Shown: positions 20,677 to 30,708, counted from the stretch's first letter. The stretch: 64,000 nucleotides of DNA from Rubrivivax sp. (GCA_027484825.1 JAIXSE010000021.1:310001-374000), one strand, 5' to 3'. The notes: generated by a model not told the origin, from the letters alone. Program-made: numbers and translations.

Positions 20677-23052
20677 TCATGGCTGTGACACGCCCGCCGC
20701 GTCTTTGGTCGGCACCAGCGCTGGCGGCGGCTCGTCCTGCAGAATGGCCCGCACATTGGCCGGCAGCGCCTGCTGCCGCGCACGGATCATGTCGTAGCGG
20801 TCCAGCGTCAGCCGCTCGGCGGCGTCATCGTCCAGCATGATCACCGGCCGCAGAAACACCAGCAGATTGGTCTTCTTGCGGGTGTGGCTACGGCTGCTGA
20901 ACAGCCCGCCCACCAGCGGCAAACGCCCCAGCCCGTAGAGGTGGTCCGCGTCGGCCGTGTCGCTGTCCTCGATCAGCCCGCCCAGCACGATGATCTTGCC
21001 GTCCTTCACCGTCACCGTGGATTCCACCGACCGCTTGTTGGTGGTGGGCCCCGCATTGGTGGTGCCTGGGGTGGTGGTCGAGGCGACCGAGGACGACTCC
21101 TGATAGATGGTCAGCCGGATGCTGCCGTTCGGCCCGATCTGCGGGCGGATGCGCAGCGTGATGCCCACGTCCTTGCGTTCGATGGTCTGGAACGGCGAAC
21201 TGCTGGAGCTGCTGGTGGTGGTGTAGGAGCCGGTGACAAAGGGCACGTTCTGGCCCACCACGATCTTGGCCTCTTCGTTGTCCAGGGTGACCAGGTTGGC
21301 GGTGGACAGGATGTTGGTGCCGGACATCGACTCCAGCGCATTCACCACCGTGCCCAGCGTGATGTCGGTCGTGGTGCTGCTGATGTTGAAGATCTGCTTC
21401 CACTGAATGCCCACATCCAGCGCCTTGCTGGCGTCCACCTCGACGATCAGCGACTCCACATAGACCTGCGCCCGGTTGGAATCGAGCAGGTCCACCACCG
21501 CGCTCAGTTCCCGAAAGCGCGGCTCGGAAGCGGTGATGATCAGCGCATTGGTGGCCGGGTCCGCCTGGATGAAGCCGCCGGTGGACGGCTCGGCCGTGGC
21601 GGAGACGGGCGCGGTGGCCTGCTTGCTGGAAGCGCCGCTGCCAGTGGCGCTGCTGTCCGAGCTGCTTCCGGACCCGCTGGACATGGATGCGAATGCGGTG
21701 GAGGAGCCTCCGGCGCGCGCATTGCCGCCACTGCCCCCGCTGCTGCCGCCACTGTCGTTCAACCCGTTGTTGCTGTCCTGCGCCGAGAACGCCGCCCGGA
21801 GCACCGAGGCCAGCCGGGTCGCCTCCGCATGCTTGAGGTAGATCACATGGATGCTGCTGCCGGCAATGCCGTTGTTGCCGGGTTTGTCCAGCCGCGAGAC
21901 CAGCGCGCGGATGGCCTGCAGCCGTGCCTGGCTGGGGGCGCGCACGAGCAGGGCATTGCTGCTGATGTCCGCATAGACCTGCGCAGTGCCGCCGCCCGCG
22001 GCCCCTTGCGCCGGGCTGGTCCCCGTGCCGGCGGCTGTACCGCTGGCCGATGCGCCTTGCGCCCGCTGCACACCATCGACCATCTTCGAGACGATCTGCG
22101 CCACCGTGGCGGCCTGCATGTGCTTGAGGGGGATCACCTCGACATCGGTGGCGCTGGGGGTGTCCAGCGCGGCGATGATGGACGCCAGCCGGGTCTGGTT
22201 GTCCGCATAGTCGGTGATGACCAGCGAGTTGTTGCCGGCATTGACGTTGATGGTGTTGTTGGCCGCGATCAAGGGCCGCAGCACTGACACCAGATTGCTG
22301 GCGTTTTCGTATTGCAGCGGGAAGATGCGGGTGACGATCTGGTCCTGGCTGCGCGAGTCCGCGCCGGCGACGACGGTGCCGGATTGCACCTTGGCTTCCC
22401 CTTCGGGAACGATCTTCAACAGACCGGCGCTTTCAACAACGGCGTAGCCGAGTCCGCGGAGCGTGCTGGCAAAGTACTGATAGACCTGCGGGCGTGTCAG
22501 ACCTTCTTCGCTGACCAGGGTCATCTTGCCCTTGACGCGCGGGTCCACCAGGATGGGACGACCCAGGATGGCAGCGACCGCGCGGGCGACGGCGTCCACA
22601 TCGGCATCAACGAATTTGACGACGGCGAGTGAGGCGGCTCCCATTGCAGGGGCTGCGGGTGCTGCGGGGGTCTTCTTGGTGAGGGCCTTGGTGGCTGACT
22701 GGCCGGCTGTCTTTGGGGCTGTCTCGCCCGTGGGAGGCTGCGTGAGCGACCAGGTGGCGGTGCCAGCGTCGCCCTTGGGTTGGGCTGCCGATGGGCCGGT
22801 CGCACTGCGGCCAGCCGCGTCACTGCCGGTGGGCGTGCCGCTGGTGGTCGGGCGGAGCGTTGTGGCCGGGTCCGGTGTCTGGCCGCCAGGCCCTTTGCTG
22901 GCCGACCTGCCGCCGCTTCCGAGCTCCGGAGGCGGGGAGGGCGCTGCATCACCAGCGGCTTTGGCGCCGTCAGGTGCGCCGCAAAAGGCGGCGACAAGAA
23001 TCAAGCCGGAGAGGGCCAGCAGGCGGTGGGGGGCGGGGGCAGTGTGCTTCAA
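20677..23052 (-). CDS. gspD: type II secretion system secretin GspD
   Basis: FVDADVDAVARAVAAILGRPILVDPRVKGKMTL N-domain, repeated NLV/IPLKHMQAATVA domains, secretin domain VPFVTGSYTTTS...GLIEDS...RSHTRKKTNLLVFLRPVIM. Confidence 0.93.
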   Translation of the reverse strand: MKHTAPAPHRLLALSGLILVAAFCGAPDGAKAAGDAAPSPPPELGSGGRSASKGPGGQTPDPATTLRPTTSGTPTGSDAAGRSATGPSAAQPKGDAGTATWSLTQPPTGETAPKTAGQSATKALTKKTPAAPAAPAMGAASLAVVKFVDADVDAVARAVAAILGRPILVDPRVKGKMTLVSEEGLTRPQVYQYFASTLRGLGYAVVESAGLLKIVPEGEAKVQSGTVVAGADSRSQDQIVTRIFPLQYENASNLVSVLRPLIAANNTINVNAGNNSLVITDYADNQTRLASIIAALDTPSATDVEVIPLKHMQAATVAQIVSKMVDGVQRAQGASASGTAAGTGTSPAQGAAGGGTAQVYADISSNALLVRAPSQARLQAIRALVSRLDKPGNNGIAGSSIHVIYLKHAEATRLASVLRAAFSAQDSNNGLNDSGGSSGGSGGNARAGGSSTAFASMSSGSGSSSDSSATGSGASSKQATAPVSATAEPSTGGFIQADPATNALIITASEPRFRELSAVVDLLDSNRAQVYVESLIVEVDASKALDVGIQWKQIFNISSTTTDITLGTVVNALESMSGTNILSTANLVTLDNEEAKIVVGQNVPFVTGSYTTTSSSSSSPFQTIERKDVGITLRIRPQIGPNGSIRLTIYQESSSVASTTTPGTTNAGPTTNKRSVESTVTVKDGKIIVLGGLIEDSDTADADHLYGLGRLPLVGGLFSSRSHTRKKTNLLVFLRPVIMLDDDAAERLTLDRYDMIRARQQALPANVRAILQDEPPPALVPTKDAAGVSQP

Positions 23053-23290
23053 CGTCTCGAAAGGCTGGCTGCGGTCGCCCGAGACATCGGGCGATCAGTC
23101 CAGCCATTTCAACCGCGCGCAGTTGCTGCGCGGTTGCCTGAGCGACGAGAGTTGTGAAGCAGATGGGCGCAACACGCAGGGGACTGACACAAGCGGCGGA
23201 TGAGGCGCCGAGATCACGGCGCACAGCCGCCATGGCGTGTCAGGCCTGACAAGATGGTGTTGGCGGGATATGTGTGTGAAGGCGACCCGC

Positions 23291-23869
23291 TCAGACGTGC
23301 AGCCAGGCCGCGATGCCCAGGCCCACGCCCACCACACCCACGCCGATGGTGGCGTACTCCATCCAGCGACGGCGCGTCAGCAGCGCGATGGCCGCCAGCG
23401 CGATGCCGATCTGCAGGGCCGTCGTGGCCTGGGCCCAGCGGTGATGCAGGTGCATCTGCTCCTCGCTGCGGTGGTCCCATTCCTGCGACTGGGCTTCGAG
23501 CTTGTCGGCCTTGGTCTTGATTTCGTTCTTCTCGGATTCGTAGCGGGCGACCTTGTCTCGGTACTTGGCCTTCTGCTCGTCGCTCGGGGCCAGTTCCACC
23601 GCCAGTTCCGCCAGGCTCTGCTTGCTGCTCTTAGCCTGGAAATAATTCCACTGGTTGGCCGCTTCGGTCTTGGTGATGGCGGCGTTGTTCTTGTACAGGC
23701 CTGCATTGGCTTGCGTGGCGCCGCCCATGTAGCTGAAGAAGGCGCCGACTGTGGCCAGGATGGCGGTGATGACGGCCAACTGCCCGCCGAGACCCTTGGG
23801 TTCGTGCTGGGCGGCATGCTCCAGTTCGTGGTCATGCGGGCCGTGGACGTGGAAATGACTGCCGGACAT
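23291..23869 (-). CDS. DUF4337-like membrane protein
   Basis: LAVITAILATVGAFFSYMGGATQANAGLYKNNAAITKTEAANQWNYFQAKSSKQ plus C-terminal TM helices. Confidence 0.8.
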   Translation of the reverse strand: MSGSHFHVHGPHDHELEHAAQHEPKGLGGQLAVITAILATVGAFFSYMGGATQANAGLYKNNAAITKTEAANQWNYFQAKSSKQSLAELAVELAPSDEQKAKYRDKVARYESEKNEIKTKADKLEAQSQEWDHRSEEQMHLHHRWAQATTALQIGIALAAIALLTRRRWMEYATIGVGVVGVGLGIAAWLHV

Positions 23870-23938
23870 TCGGGCTCCAGAGAAAAATGAGGTCAGAGAG
23901 AAATCAGAAACGGGGCGGACATCAGACAGGGGCGGACA

Positions 23939-24448
23939 TCAGGGTCGCACGCGTTCATAACGAACGAAGTCAAAGTGCCATCCGTGGCCTTGGTCTTCAG
24001 GGCTGAAGTGGCGTTCCCGCTTCGTCTCCCGGAACTGGGTGGGGGGGACGGGCGGGAAGTGCGCATCGGCCTCGAAGCTGTGGTCGATCTCGGTCAGTTC
24101 AAGAGCGTCCGCCAGGGGCAGGGTCTGCGCATAGATCTGGGCACCGCCCATGACAAAGACAGTGTCGTCCGGTGCGCATGCGGCCAGCGCAGCGTCCACT
24201 GTGGAGAACACCTCCGCGCCTTCCAGCGCGAGCCCCGGCTGGCGGGACAGCACCAGATTGCGACGCTGCACCAGGGGGCGGAAGCGGACGGGAATGGAGT
24301 CCCAGGTCTTGCGGCCCATCAGCACGGTGTGACCGAGGGTCAGGGCCTTGAAGCGGGCCATGTCCTGCGGCAGGCGGCACAGCAGTTCATTGTCCCGGCC
24401 AATGCCTCGTGCACGGTCCAGCGCCGCGATGAGGGTGAGGTGAGGCAT
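23939..24448 (-). CDS. folA: dihydrofolate reductase
   Basis: LIAALDRARGIGRDNELLCRLPQDMARFKALTLGHTVLMGRKTWDSIP; VFVMGGAQIYAQTLPLAD. Confidence 0.95.
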   Translation of the reverse strand: MPHLTLIAALDRARGIGRDNELLCRLPQDMARFKALTLGHTVLMGRKTWDSIPVRFRPLVQRRNLVLSRQPGLALEGAEVFSTVDAALAACAPDDTVFVMGGAQIYAQTLPLADALELTEIDHSFEADAHFPPVPPTQFRETKRERHFSPEDQGHGWHFDFVRYERVRP

Positions 24449-24638
24449 GGCAGACAGCTCCAGGGTTGGTCATCAAGGGACGGGCGATTTTAGAGCGGCG
24501 TCCCCCGCTCCCTGTGACGGAACGTCAAGGATTTCGGGGGAGACTGGGACCCTCTGATGGCGGCCTCCTTTTGGGGCCTCGTCCGGCGACGATCGAGCGG
24601 CTACGCTTGTCCTGCCGCTCTTCTCCAGCAACTGCCAT

Positions 24639-24677
24639 CCGCAGCTTCCACCCGCAACTTCCACCCGCAACTTCAAC
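24639..24677 (+). repeat. 13-bp tandem repeat, 3 units (CCGCAACTTCCAC)
   Basis: CCGCAGCTTCCAC / CCGCAACTTCCAC / CCGCAACTTCAAC contiguous, ending 10 bp before ATG 24688. Confidence 0.95.
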
Positions 24678-24687
24678 GCCCACGCTT

Positions 24688-25107
24688 ATGACCCGTCCTC
24701 TCGCTCCCAAAAATCAAGCCCTGTTCGATGCCGGCCTGGCCACCCGCAAGGCGGTGCTCGGTGAGCAGGTCGTCGACAACGCACTGGCTCAAGCCACGAA
24801 CTTCACGCTGGACCTGCAGGAACTGGTCACCCAGTATTGCTGGGGCGACGTATGGAACCGCCCTGGCTTGGATCGGCGCACCCGGTCGATGCTCAACCTG
24901 GCCATGCTGACCGCGCTGAACAAGCCGCATGAATTGAAGCTGCATGTGCGCGGGGCGCTCAACAACGGCGTGACGCAGGACGAGATCAAGGAGGTGCTGC
25001 TGCAAACCGCCATCTACTGCGGGGTGCCCGCCGCGATGGATGCGTTTCGCACAGCGGCGGAGGTGCTGAAGGAGGCGGCGGCGACCCGGCCATCCGGCGC
25101 TGACTGA
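24688..25107 (+). CDS. carboxymuconolactone decarboxylase family protein (PcaC-like)
   Basis: TLDLQELVTQYCWGDVWNRPGLDRRTRSMLNLAMLTALNKPHELKLHVRGALNNGVTQDEIKEVLLQTAIYCGVPAAMDAF. Confidence 0.9.
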   Translation: MTRPLAPKNQALFDAGLATRKAVLGEQVVDNALAQATNFTLDLQELVTQYCWGDVWNRPGLDRRTRSMLNLAMLTALNKPHELKLHVRGALNNGVTQDEIKEVLLQTAIYCGVPAAMDAFRTAAEVLKEAAATRPSGAD

Positions 25108-25269
25108 ACCGCGGGCGACGCTCCGGCATCGGACGGATTTCACGCTGCGCTCAACTCGTAAGCAACTGTCACAGACTCGTGATGGCAGCCCCAGCGGCTG
25201 GCTGCGCAGAATTCCGGCGGTCAAGGGCTTCATCTGAGAAGGCCCTGACTCAGCTGTTTGGGAAGCCGT

Positions 25270-26796
25270 ATGAACCTCCGTCACAAATTGCCGCTGGCCA
25301 TCGCCATGGCCTTGATCTTCACCCTGGCCGCCGGACTTTTCGGCCTGTGGACTGCCCATCAATCGCTGGGCACCTTCCAGAACGATGTGCAAGGCCACGC
25401 CGCCGCCGAACGGGTGGCCGCGGAAGTGGAGAGTCATTTCAAGGGTCAGATCCAGGAATGGAAGGACGTGCTGCTGCGCGGGTCCGACGCTGCGCTGTTC
25501 GACAAGCACTGGGCGGCCTTTCAGGCCCACGAAAAAGCCGTGCAGGCCCAGGCGGCCGTGCTCAAGGGCATGCTGGCCGACCCGGCATTGCGCGAGCGGG
25601 TGGAGCAGTTCCAGGCGCAGCATCAGAAGATGGCCGCAGGCTACCGGGCGGGCCTCGATAAATTCCAGATGGTCGGCTTTGACTCGTCGGTGGGAGACAT
25701 GGCCGTCAAAGGCGTTGACCGTGAGCCGGGTGCGCAATTGCAGCAGCTCAAGACCGCCATTGCCGAGCAGAGCCGCGCGGTGGCCGACGGCGCCTACGCG
25801 TTTGGCACGCGGGCCATCTGGCTCAGCTTCAGCCTGATGGTGGTGGCGGCGGTGCTGGGGGTGTTCATCGCCTGGCGGATCACCCGTGCGGTGGTGCGGC
25901 CGCTGGAGCAGGCCGTCAGCGTGGCCACGGCGGTGGCGCAAGGCAACCTGGTGGAGCCGATCACGGCGGACCGCTCGGACGAGGTCGGTCAACTGCTGCG
26001 CGCGCTGGCCGCCATGCAGGCCGACCTGAGTGCCTTGGTCAATGAAGTGCGCGGCAATGCCGAGCAAGTGGCCTCTGCCAGCTCCGAAATCGCAGCCGGT
26101 AACGGCAACCTGGCCGAACGGACCGAACACCAGGCCTCAGCCCTGCTGACGACCGTGACCTCCATGGAAGAACTGGCCGGTGGTGTGCGCAATAACGACG
26201 CCCACGCCCAGCAGGCGCATCAATTGGCGCAGCAAGCCAGCGAGGTCGCCACCCGTGGCGGGCAGGCCATTGCGGCGGTGATGGGCACCATGTCCAGCAT
26301 CCAGGATGCCTCGCAGCGGGTGGTGCCCATCATCGAAGTCATTGACGGCATTGCGTTCCAGACCAACATCCTGGCGCTGAATGCGGCCATCGAAGCGGCC
26401 CGGGCTGGCAGCCAGGGACGCGGTTTCGCGGTGGTGGCCGGGGAGGTGCGGTCGCTGGCGCAGCGTAGTTCCAGTGCGGCCCGGGAGATCCGCGAACTGA
26501 TCCTGGCCAGTTCGGAGCGGGTGACTGCAGGCGCGCAGGAAGTGCAGGGCGCCAGCGTCACTATCCGGGATGTGGAGTCGTCGATTGGGCGGCTGAGTGG
26601 CCTTATCCATGCCATCAGCGCGTCCAGCGCCCAGCAAAATGCCGAAGTCGGTCAGGTGAATGAGGCCATCCGCAGGCTCGAACATGGCACGCAGCAAAAT
26701 GCGGCCATGGTGGAAGAGACCAGTGCTGCCGCCGAGAGCCTGCGGCGCCGGTCGGAGCAACTGGTGGCCCTGATGGCGAAGTTCAGAACCGCTTGA
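25270..26796 (+). CDS. methyl-accepting chemotaxis protein
   Basis: Two TM helices, HAMP, signalling hairpin [51 protein letters not shown]. Confidence 0.95.
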   Translation: MNLRHKLPLAIAMALIFTLAAGLFGLWTAHQSLGTFQNDVQGHAAAERVAAEVESHFKGQIQEWKDVLLRGSDAALFDKHWAAFQAHEKAVQAQAAVLKGMLADPALRERVEQFQAQHQKMAAGYRAGLDKFQMVGFDSSVGDMAVKGVDREPGAQLQQLKTAIAEQSRAVADGAYAFGTRAIWLSFSLMVVAAVLGVFIAWRITRAVVRPLEQAVSVATAVAQGNLVEPITADRSDEVGQLLRALAAMQADLSALVNEVRGNAEQVASASSEIAAGNGNLAERTEHQASALLTTVTSMEELAGGVRNNDAHAQQAHQLAQQASEVATRGGQAIAAVMGTMSSIQDASQRVVPIIEVIDGIAFQTNILALNAAIEAARAGSQGRGFAVVAGEVRSLAQRSSSAAREIRELILASSERVTAGAQEVQGASVTIRDVESSIGRLSGLIHAISASSAQQNAEVGQVNEAIRRLEHGTQQNAAMVEETSAAAESLRRRSEQLVALMAKFRTA

Positions 26797-26888
26797 ACGC
26801 TATGCGGTGAGCGCCGCATGCTGCTCATCGCTCATCGCCGCATAATTCGCGGCACCGTGCCCTTCGGCAACGCTTGGATCGCGCCAGC

Positions 26889-28103
26889 ATGCCTTTGCTT
26901 CCTCGCCCGCAGTTCCGCCATCACACCTGGGAATTCCCGGTGCATCACATGCGGGGCGGCACCTCGACCGGGCTGGTGATCTGGGCACCGCTGGCTCCCA
27001 GCGAAGAGGCCCTGCGCGAAGAGCTGCTGCGCCATCTCATGGGCGTGCCGCTGGAGGGCGAGTGGCCGGGCAATCGCCAGATCACCGGCCTGGGCCGTGG
27101 TTCGGCTACCAGCAACAAGGTCTTCTTTGCCGAGATGGAAACGACGCCCTCCGGTCCGCGGCTGGTCAGTACCCTCGCGCAACTCGCGGCGGATCATGGC
27201 CGGGTGGACTGGAGCGTGAACTGCGGCAATATGTCGTCCGCCTTGCAGTTGTGGGCGCTCGACACCGAGCTGCTCCAAGCCACCGGGACCGGCCCCCAGA
27301 CCCTGGACATCCGCAACACCAACACCGGTGTGCTGACGACGTCGCGGATGGTGGTCAGCCCCGACGGCACGCTGGCGACCGCCGAGATTCCCGGTGTGAT
27401 GGGACAACACCCGGCCGTGGACCTGTTCCTGCATGCCCCCTCGGGCGCCAAGACCGGGCGGCTGCTGCCGACGGGCCAGGCGATGGAGGTGATCGAAGGC
27501 GTGCGTCTGAGCTGCGTGGATGTGGCGGTGCCGATGGTCATCATCAGCGCCAGCGACCTGGGGAAGACGGCGCACGAGCCGATGTCGGACCTCACCCGAG
27601 ATGCCGGCTTCATGCAGCGCCTCCAGCAGTTGTGGGTGGCGGCAGGCCTTCGGATGGGATTGCGGCGCAAGGACGGCAGCCTCATGTCCGCGGAAGATCT
27701 CGCACGCAGCGAGACCGTTCCAAAGGTCTGCATCGTCGGCCCTGCGCAGGGCAATGCCGACCTGGCGGTGCGCTACTTCACGCCGCAGACGGGGCATCCG
27801 TCGCTGGCCGTGTCGGGCGGATGCTGCCTGGCATCGGCGACGTTGATCCCGGGATCGGTGGCGCATCAGCTGGCGCCGAAGAGCGCATCCGCAGACTTGC
27901 GCGAATATGCCGTGGACATTGAGAACCCGGCCGGTGTGCTCTCCACCACCGTGGTGGCCGCGACCGATGGTCACGAGGTGACCATTGCCTCGGCCGCCTA
28001 TCAGCGCAGCGCGCAGGTGTTGATGCGGGGGTATGTGCCGCTTCAAGGAGCGTCGCACCGGCTCCAGCAGGCCTTGGCGGCTGTGGCGTCGCAAGCGTCG
28101 TAG
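26889..28103 (+). CDS. PrpF-family isomerase
   Basis: FPVHHMRGGTSTGLVIW, VDWSVNCGNMSSALQLWAL, HPSLAVSGGCCLASATLIPGSVA. Confidence 0.85.
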   Translation: MPLLPRPQFRHHTWEFPVHHMRGGTSTGLVIWAPLAPSEEALREELLRHLMGVPLEGEWPGNRQITGLGRGSATSNKVFFAEMETTPSGPRLVSTLAQLAADHGRVDWSVNCGNMSSALQLWALDTELLQATGTGPQTLDIRNTNTGVLTTSRMVVSPDGTLATAEIPGVMGQHPAVDLFLHAPSGAKTGRLLPTGQAMEVIEGVRLSCVDVAVPMVIISASDLGKTAHEPMSDLTRDAGFMQRLQQLWVAAGLRMGLRRKDGSLMSAEDLARSETVPKVCIVGPAQGNADLAVRYFTPQTGHPSLAVSGGCCLASATLIPGSVAHQLAPKSASADLREYAVDIENPAGVLSTTVVAATDGHEVTIASAAYQRSAQVLMRGYVPLQGASHRLQQALAAVASQAS

Positions 28104-28130
28104 GCGTCGTACGCGTCGCAAGCGTCGCAA
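28086..28130 (+). repeat. 9-bp tandem repeat, 5 units (GCGTCGCAA), straddling the prpF-like stop codon
   Basis: GCGTCGCAA GCGTCGTAG GCGTCGTAC GCGTCGCAA GCGTCGCAA; TAG of unit 2 is the stop. Confidence 0.97.
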
Positions 28131-28277
28131 GGGGCGCCTTCGGTTCCCGGATGCCCTTCCGTGCTGCAATTGCGTTCGCTGAGCGCGGCACCCGCAGTCG
28201 AGGGCCAGCTTGAATTCGAGCGTGCGTTGACGCTCTCGGGCCAGGCGCCGATAGGGCGCCTGACCTCAGCGCCAGCC

Positions 28278-28877
28278 TCAGTCCTTGACGGCGGCGTTGT
28301 GCTTCTTGTTGTAGATGCGCGCGCTCTGATGGTTCTCTGCGTGCTGGATGTTGCGCTGCTCACGGGCGCTGACGTGTCCATCCGCGCCGGCATGTGCTTC
28401 GCGAGCGTCCACATGCGCCTGGCCGCGCTCCAGGCTGGCGGCTTCGCGGTTGGTCAGACTGCCGCTGCGAACGCCCTGGTTGATGCGCTTCTCTTGCTCG
28501 ATGTTGCGCTGCACATCCGCCTGCGCCCGCTGCGACGAGGCCGACAGCGGATTGCCGTTGACGCCGTTGGTCGTGGCGGTGTGAATGTCGCGGCTGGCCT
28601 TGTTCTGCGCCTCAGTGATCTGGGCCCGTTCACCGGCGGTCATCTTGCCGTCCTTCAGGGCCTTGGCCTCCAGCCGGTCCACATGCGCTTCGTCGCTTTG
28701 CAGCTTGGCGTTTTCACGGGCCGTGATGGTGCCATTGCGCAGTCCGTTTTCGATCCGCTGTTCCTGCTTGACGTCGCGCTGCGTCGTCGTGGCGGCGTTG
28801 GTTTGGGCCGATGCCGCAAAGCTGCTGCCGAAGGCAGCGGTGGCGATCAGGGCAGTGACGAGAAGGTTGCGGTTCAT
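28278..28877 (-). CDS. exported hypothetical protein with internal duplication
   Basis: Signal peptide MNRNLLVTALIATAAFGSSFAASAQT; two similar halves (QEQRIENGLRNGTITARE.../EQEKRINQGVRSGSLTNRE...). Confidence 0.8.
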   Translation of the reverse strand: MNRNLLVTALIATAAFGSSFAASAQTNAATTTQRDVKQEQRIENGLRNGTITARENAKLQSDEAHVDRLEAKALKDGKMTAGERAQITEAQNKASRDIHTATTNGVNGNPLSASSQRAQADVQRNIEQEKRINQGVRSGSLTNREAASLERGQAHVDAREAHAGADGHVSAREQRNIQHAENHQSARIYNKKHNAAVKD

Positions 28878-29015
28878 GGAGAGGCTCCAGAGTGTGTCGG
28901 TGCCGATACAACGAACCGGTTCACACCGCCGATGACCGTTTCCACAAACATCACCTGCCGTTGCAATTGGTTTACCCGGCAGCAAAGGAGCGCCCGGATG
29001 AGGGGCCGCAGTGCC

Positions 29016-29621
29016 TCAGGTGCGATGAAGCTCGCTCATTTCGAGGCCCTTCAAGCCGGCGTCTGCCATCGCCCGGGCTGTTTCAACGCCGACCACGAGG
29101 GCCCATGACTTCAGCGGCACGGATCCGAATTCGAGGGAGGACCGATACACCCCGGCCGTGAGCGGCGCCGTCAGCGTGTTCAGGAAGCTGGGGATGGGAC
29201 CGACTTCATCGAAGTATTCACCGCAGATGGCGCACGGATCGTTGCGCCGGCCCGCCTCGTAGTCCAGGACTTGCCGGGGATACAGCCAGAAGAAATCGAG
29301 GTCGGCCGGCAGGACCCGAAAGTCATCTTCGGTCGCGCCGCAGGTGAGCAAAAGGCTGCGCATCCGCTGCGAGACCAGCACCCCACCGTCGTACGTGACT
29401 GTGAGGTCCCGACGTCTTTTCTTCACACGAAAGAGTGGATCGACATAGGCCTTGTCGGCCTTCGCGCCGCAAGCCGGGCAGGTGGCCGGGTGCGGGTGAC
29501 CCAGGCGGCCGAAGCGCCAGTCGGTCTGGGGCGCAGGGGGGCGGTAGGTCTCGCCGCCCAGCATGTAGGTTCCGTCGTCCTGTCCAGACAATTCGAATGC
29601 CCAGGGCTGGCGTGGCGGCAT
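29016..29621 (-). CDS. double-CXXCG motif (myxococcal paralogous family-like) protein
   Basis: CPACGA and CAICGE Cys pairs, LPADLDFFWL, terminal RAMADAGLKGLEMSEL. Confidence 0.5.
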   Translation of the reverse strand: MPPRQPWAFELSGQDDGTYMLGGETYRPPAPQTDWRFGRLGHPHPATCPACGAKADKAYVDPLFRVKKRRRDLTVTYDGGVLVSQRMRSLLLTCGATEDDFRVLPADLDFFWLYPRQVLDYEAGRRNDPCAICGEYFDEVGPIPSFLNTLTAPLTAGVYRSSLEFGSVPLKSWALVVGVETARAMADAGLKGLEMSELHRT

Positions 29622-29670
29622 GGCGCGCTCTTCAATAGGGTGGGGGATGGGGGGCCCGGGGTGTCGGGGC

Positions 29671-30585
29671 TCAGGCTTTCAAAGGATAGGTGAACAGCAC
29701 AAAGTGCAGGGCGTTCACACCAAAGTGCAGCAGTACCGAGGCTTCAATCCGCCGCTGCCATTGATAGACGAAGGCGTAGCCTGCACCGGCCACCGTCGCC
29801 ACCGCCATCATGCCGGTACCGGCGCCTGCATGGGCCGCGCCGAAGAGCACTGCGGTGATGACGAGCGCCGCAACAGGTCGCCATCCCCAGCCATGGGGGA
29901 GGACTGTTGAAGGGGATGCGGCCAGGCGTTCCTGCACCATCACGCGGAACAGCGCCTCTTCCGCCACACACGTCAGCAGCAGGTTGGTCACCAGGAACTG
30001 AAGTGCCTGCGGCGGCCATTTGGGATCCCATCGGATCATGCCCAGCGCGGCGGCCAGTCCAAGGGCCGCGCCCGCCACGATCAGGGTCAGCAGCAGTGTC
30101 ATGGCCAGAGGTCTGACCACCCCATCCCCGCGTCGGAACCTCGGCGCCAGCAGTGCCACCAACACGAGGCCCACCGAGCCCTTATCGAAATTGAGATATT
30201 GGGTGAACGGTTGGCCGTCTTCGGAGAACTTCACCGCATCAAGGGCCACAGGATTGCGGAATCCTGGCACCGCATGCAGGGATAGCGCCACCGCAAGGAC
30301 CAACAGACATGCAAACACCAACCAATATCGCGAAGGCCGCGCAGGGCAGCCAAGCCCCCCTAGTCCCCCAAGCAGCGTCTGACGTCGCAGCAGTTCCGCC
30401 AGTCCAATCAGCAGCACCAAGGCCGCCACACCGACCGGCGCGACAAACCCTTGCGCGACCGCCAACCCCGTAGCGGCAGCGTACACAACGCACCACGGAG
30501 CAATCGACCAACCGGCCCCGATGCGCACCGATGGCAACCAAACGGCCGCAACGGCCAGCATCAACAAAAGAAAGGGAGTCGCCAT
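29671..30585 (-). CDS. CPBP-family intramembrane glutamic endopeptidase
   Basis: Polytopic; motifs CVAEEALFR, FGAAHAGAGT, LLHFGVNALHF; likely start MATPFLLL at 30585 (track ORF extends to 30639). Confidence 0.82.
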   Translation of the reverse strand: MATPFLLLMLAVAAVWLPSVRIGAGWSIAPWCVVYAAATGLAVAQGFVAPVGVAALVLLIGLAELLRRQTLLGGLGGLGCPARPSRYWLVFACLLVLAVALSLHAVPGFRNPVALDAVKFSEDGQPFTQYLNFDKGSVGLVLVALLAPRFRRGDGVVRPLAMTLLLTLIVAGAALGLAAALGMIRWDPKWPPQALQFLVTNLLLTCVAEEALFRVMVQERLAASPSTVLPHGWGWRPVAALVITAVLFGAAHAGAGTGMMAVATVAGAGYAFVYQWQRRIEASVLLHFGVNALHFVLFTYPLKA

Positions 30586-30608
30586 GGCGAGGATGCGCTG
30601 CGCAGCGA

Positions 30609-30640
30609 GGAGCAAGGGGGCAAGGGAGCAAGGGGGCAAC
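30609..30640 (-). repeat. 16-bp tandem duplication upstream of the CPBP gene
   Basis: GGAGCAAGGGGGCAAG / GGAGCAAGGGGGCAAC (1 mismatch). Confidence 0.9.
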
Positions 30641-30708
30641 GACGGACCGCGTTCTACCGTTCTACGGCTCCATCCAACGCGCCCACCGCGAAAGCCCCGC
30701 TCAGCGCC

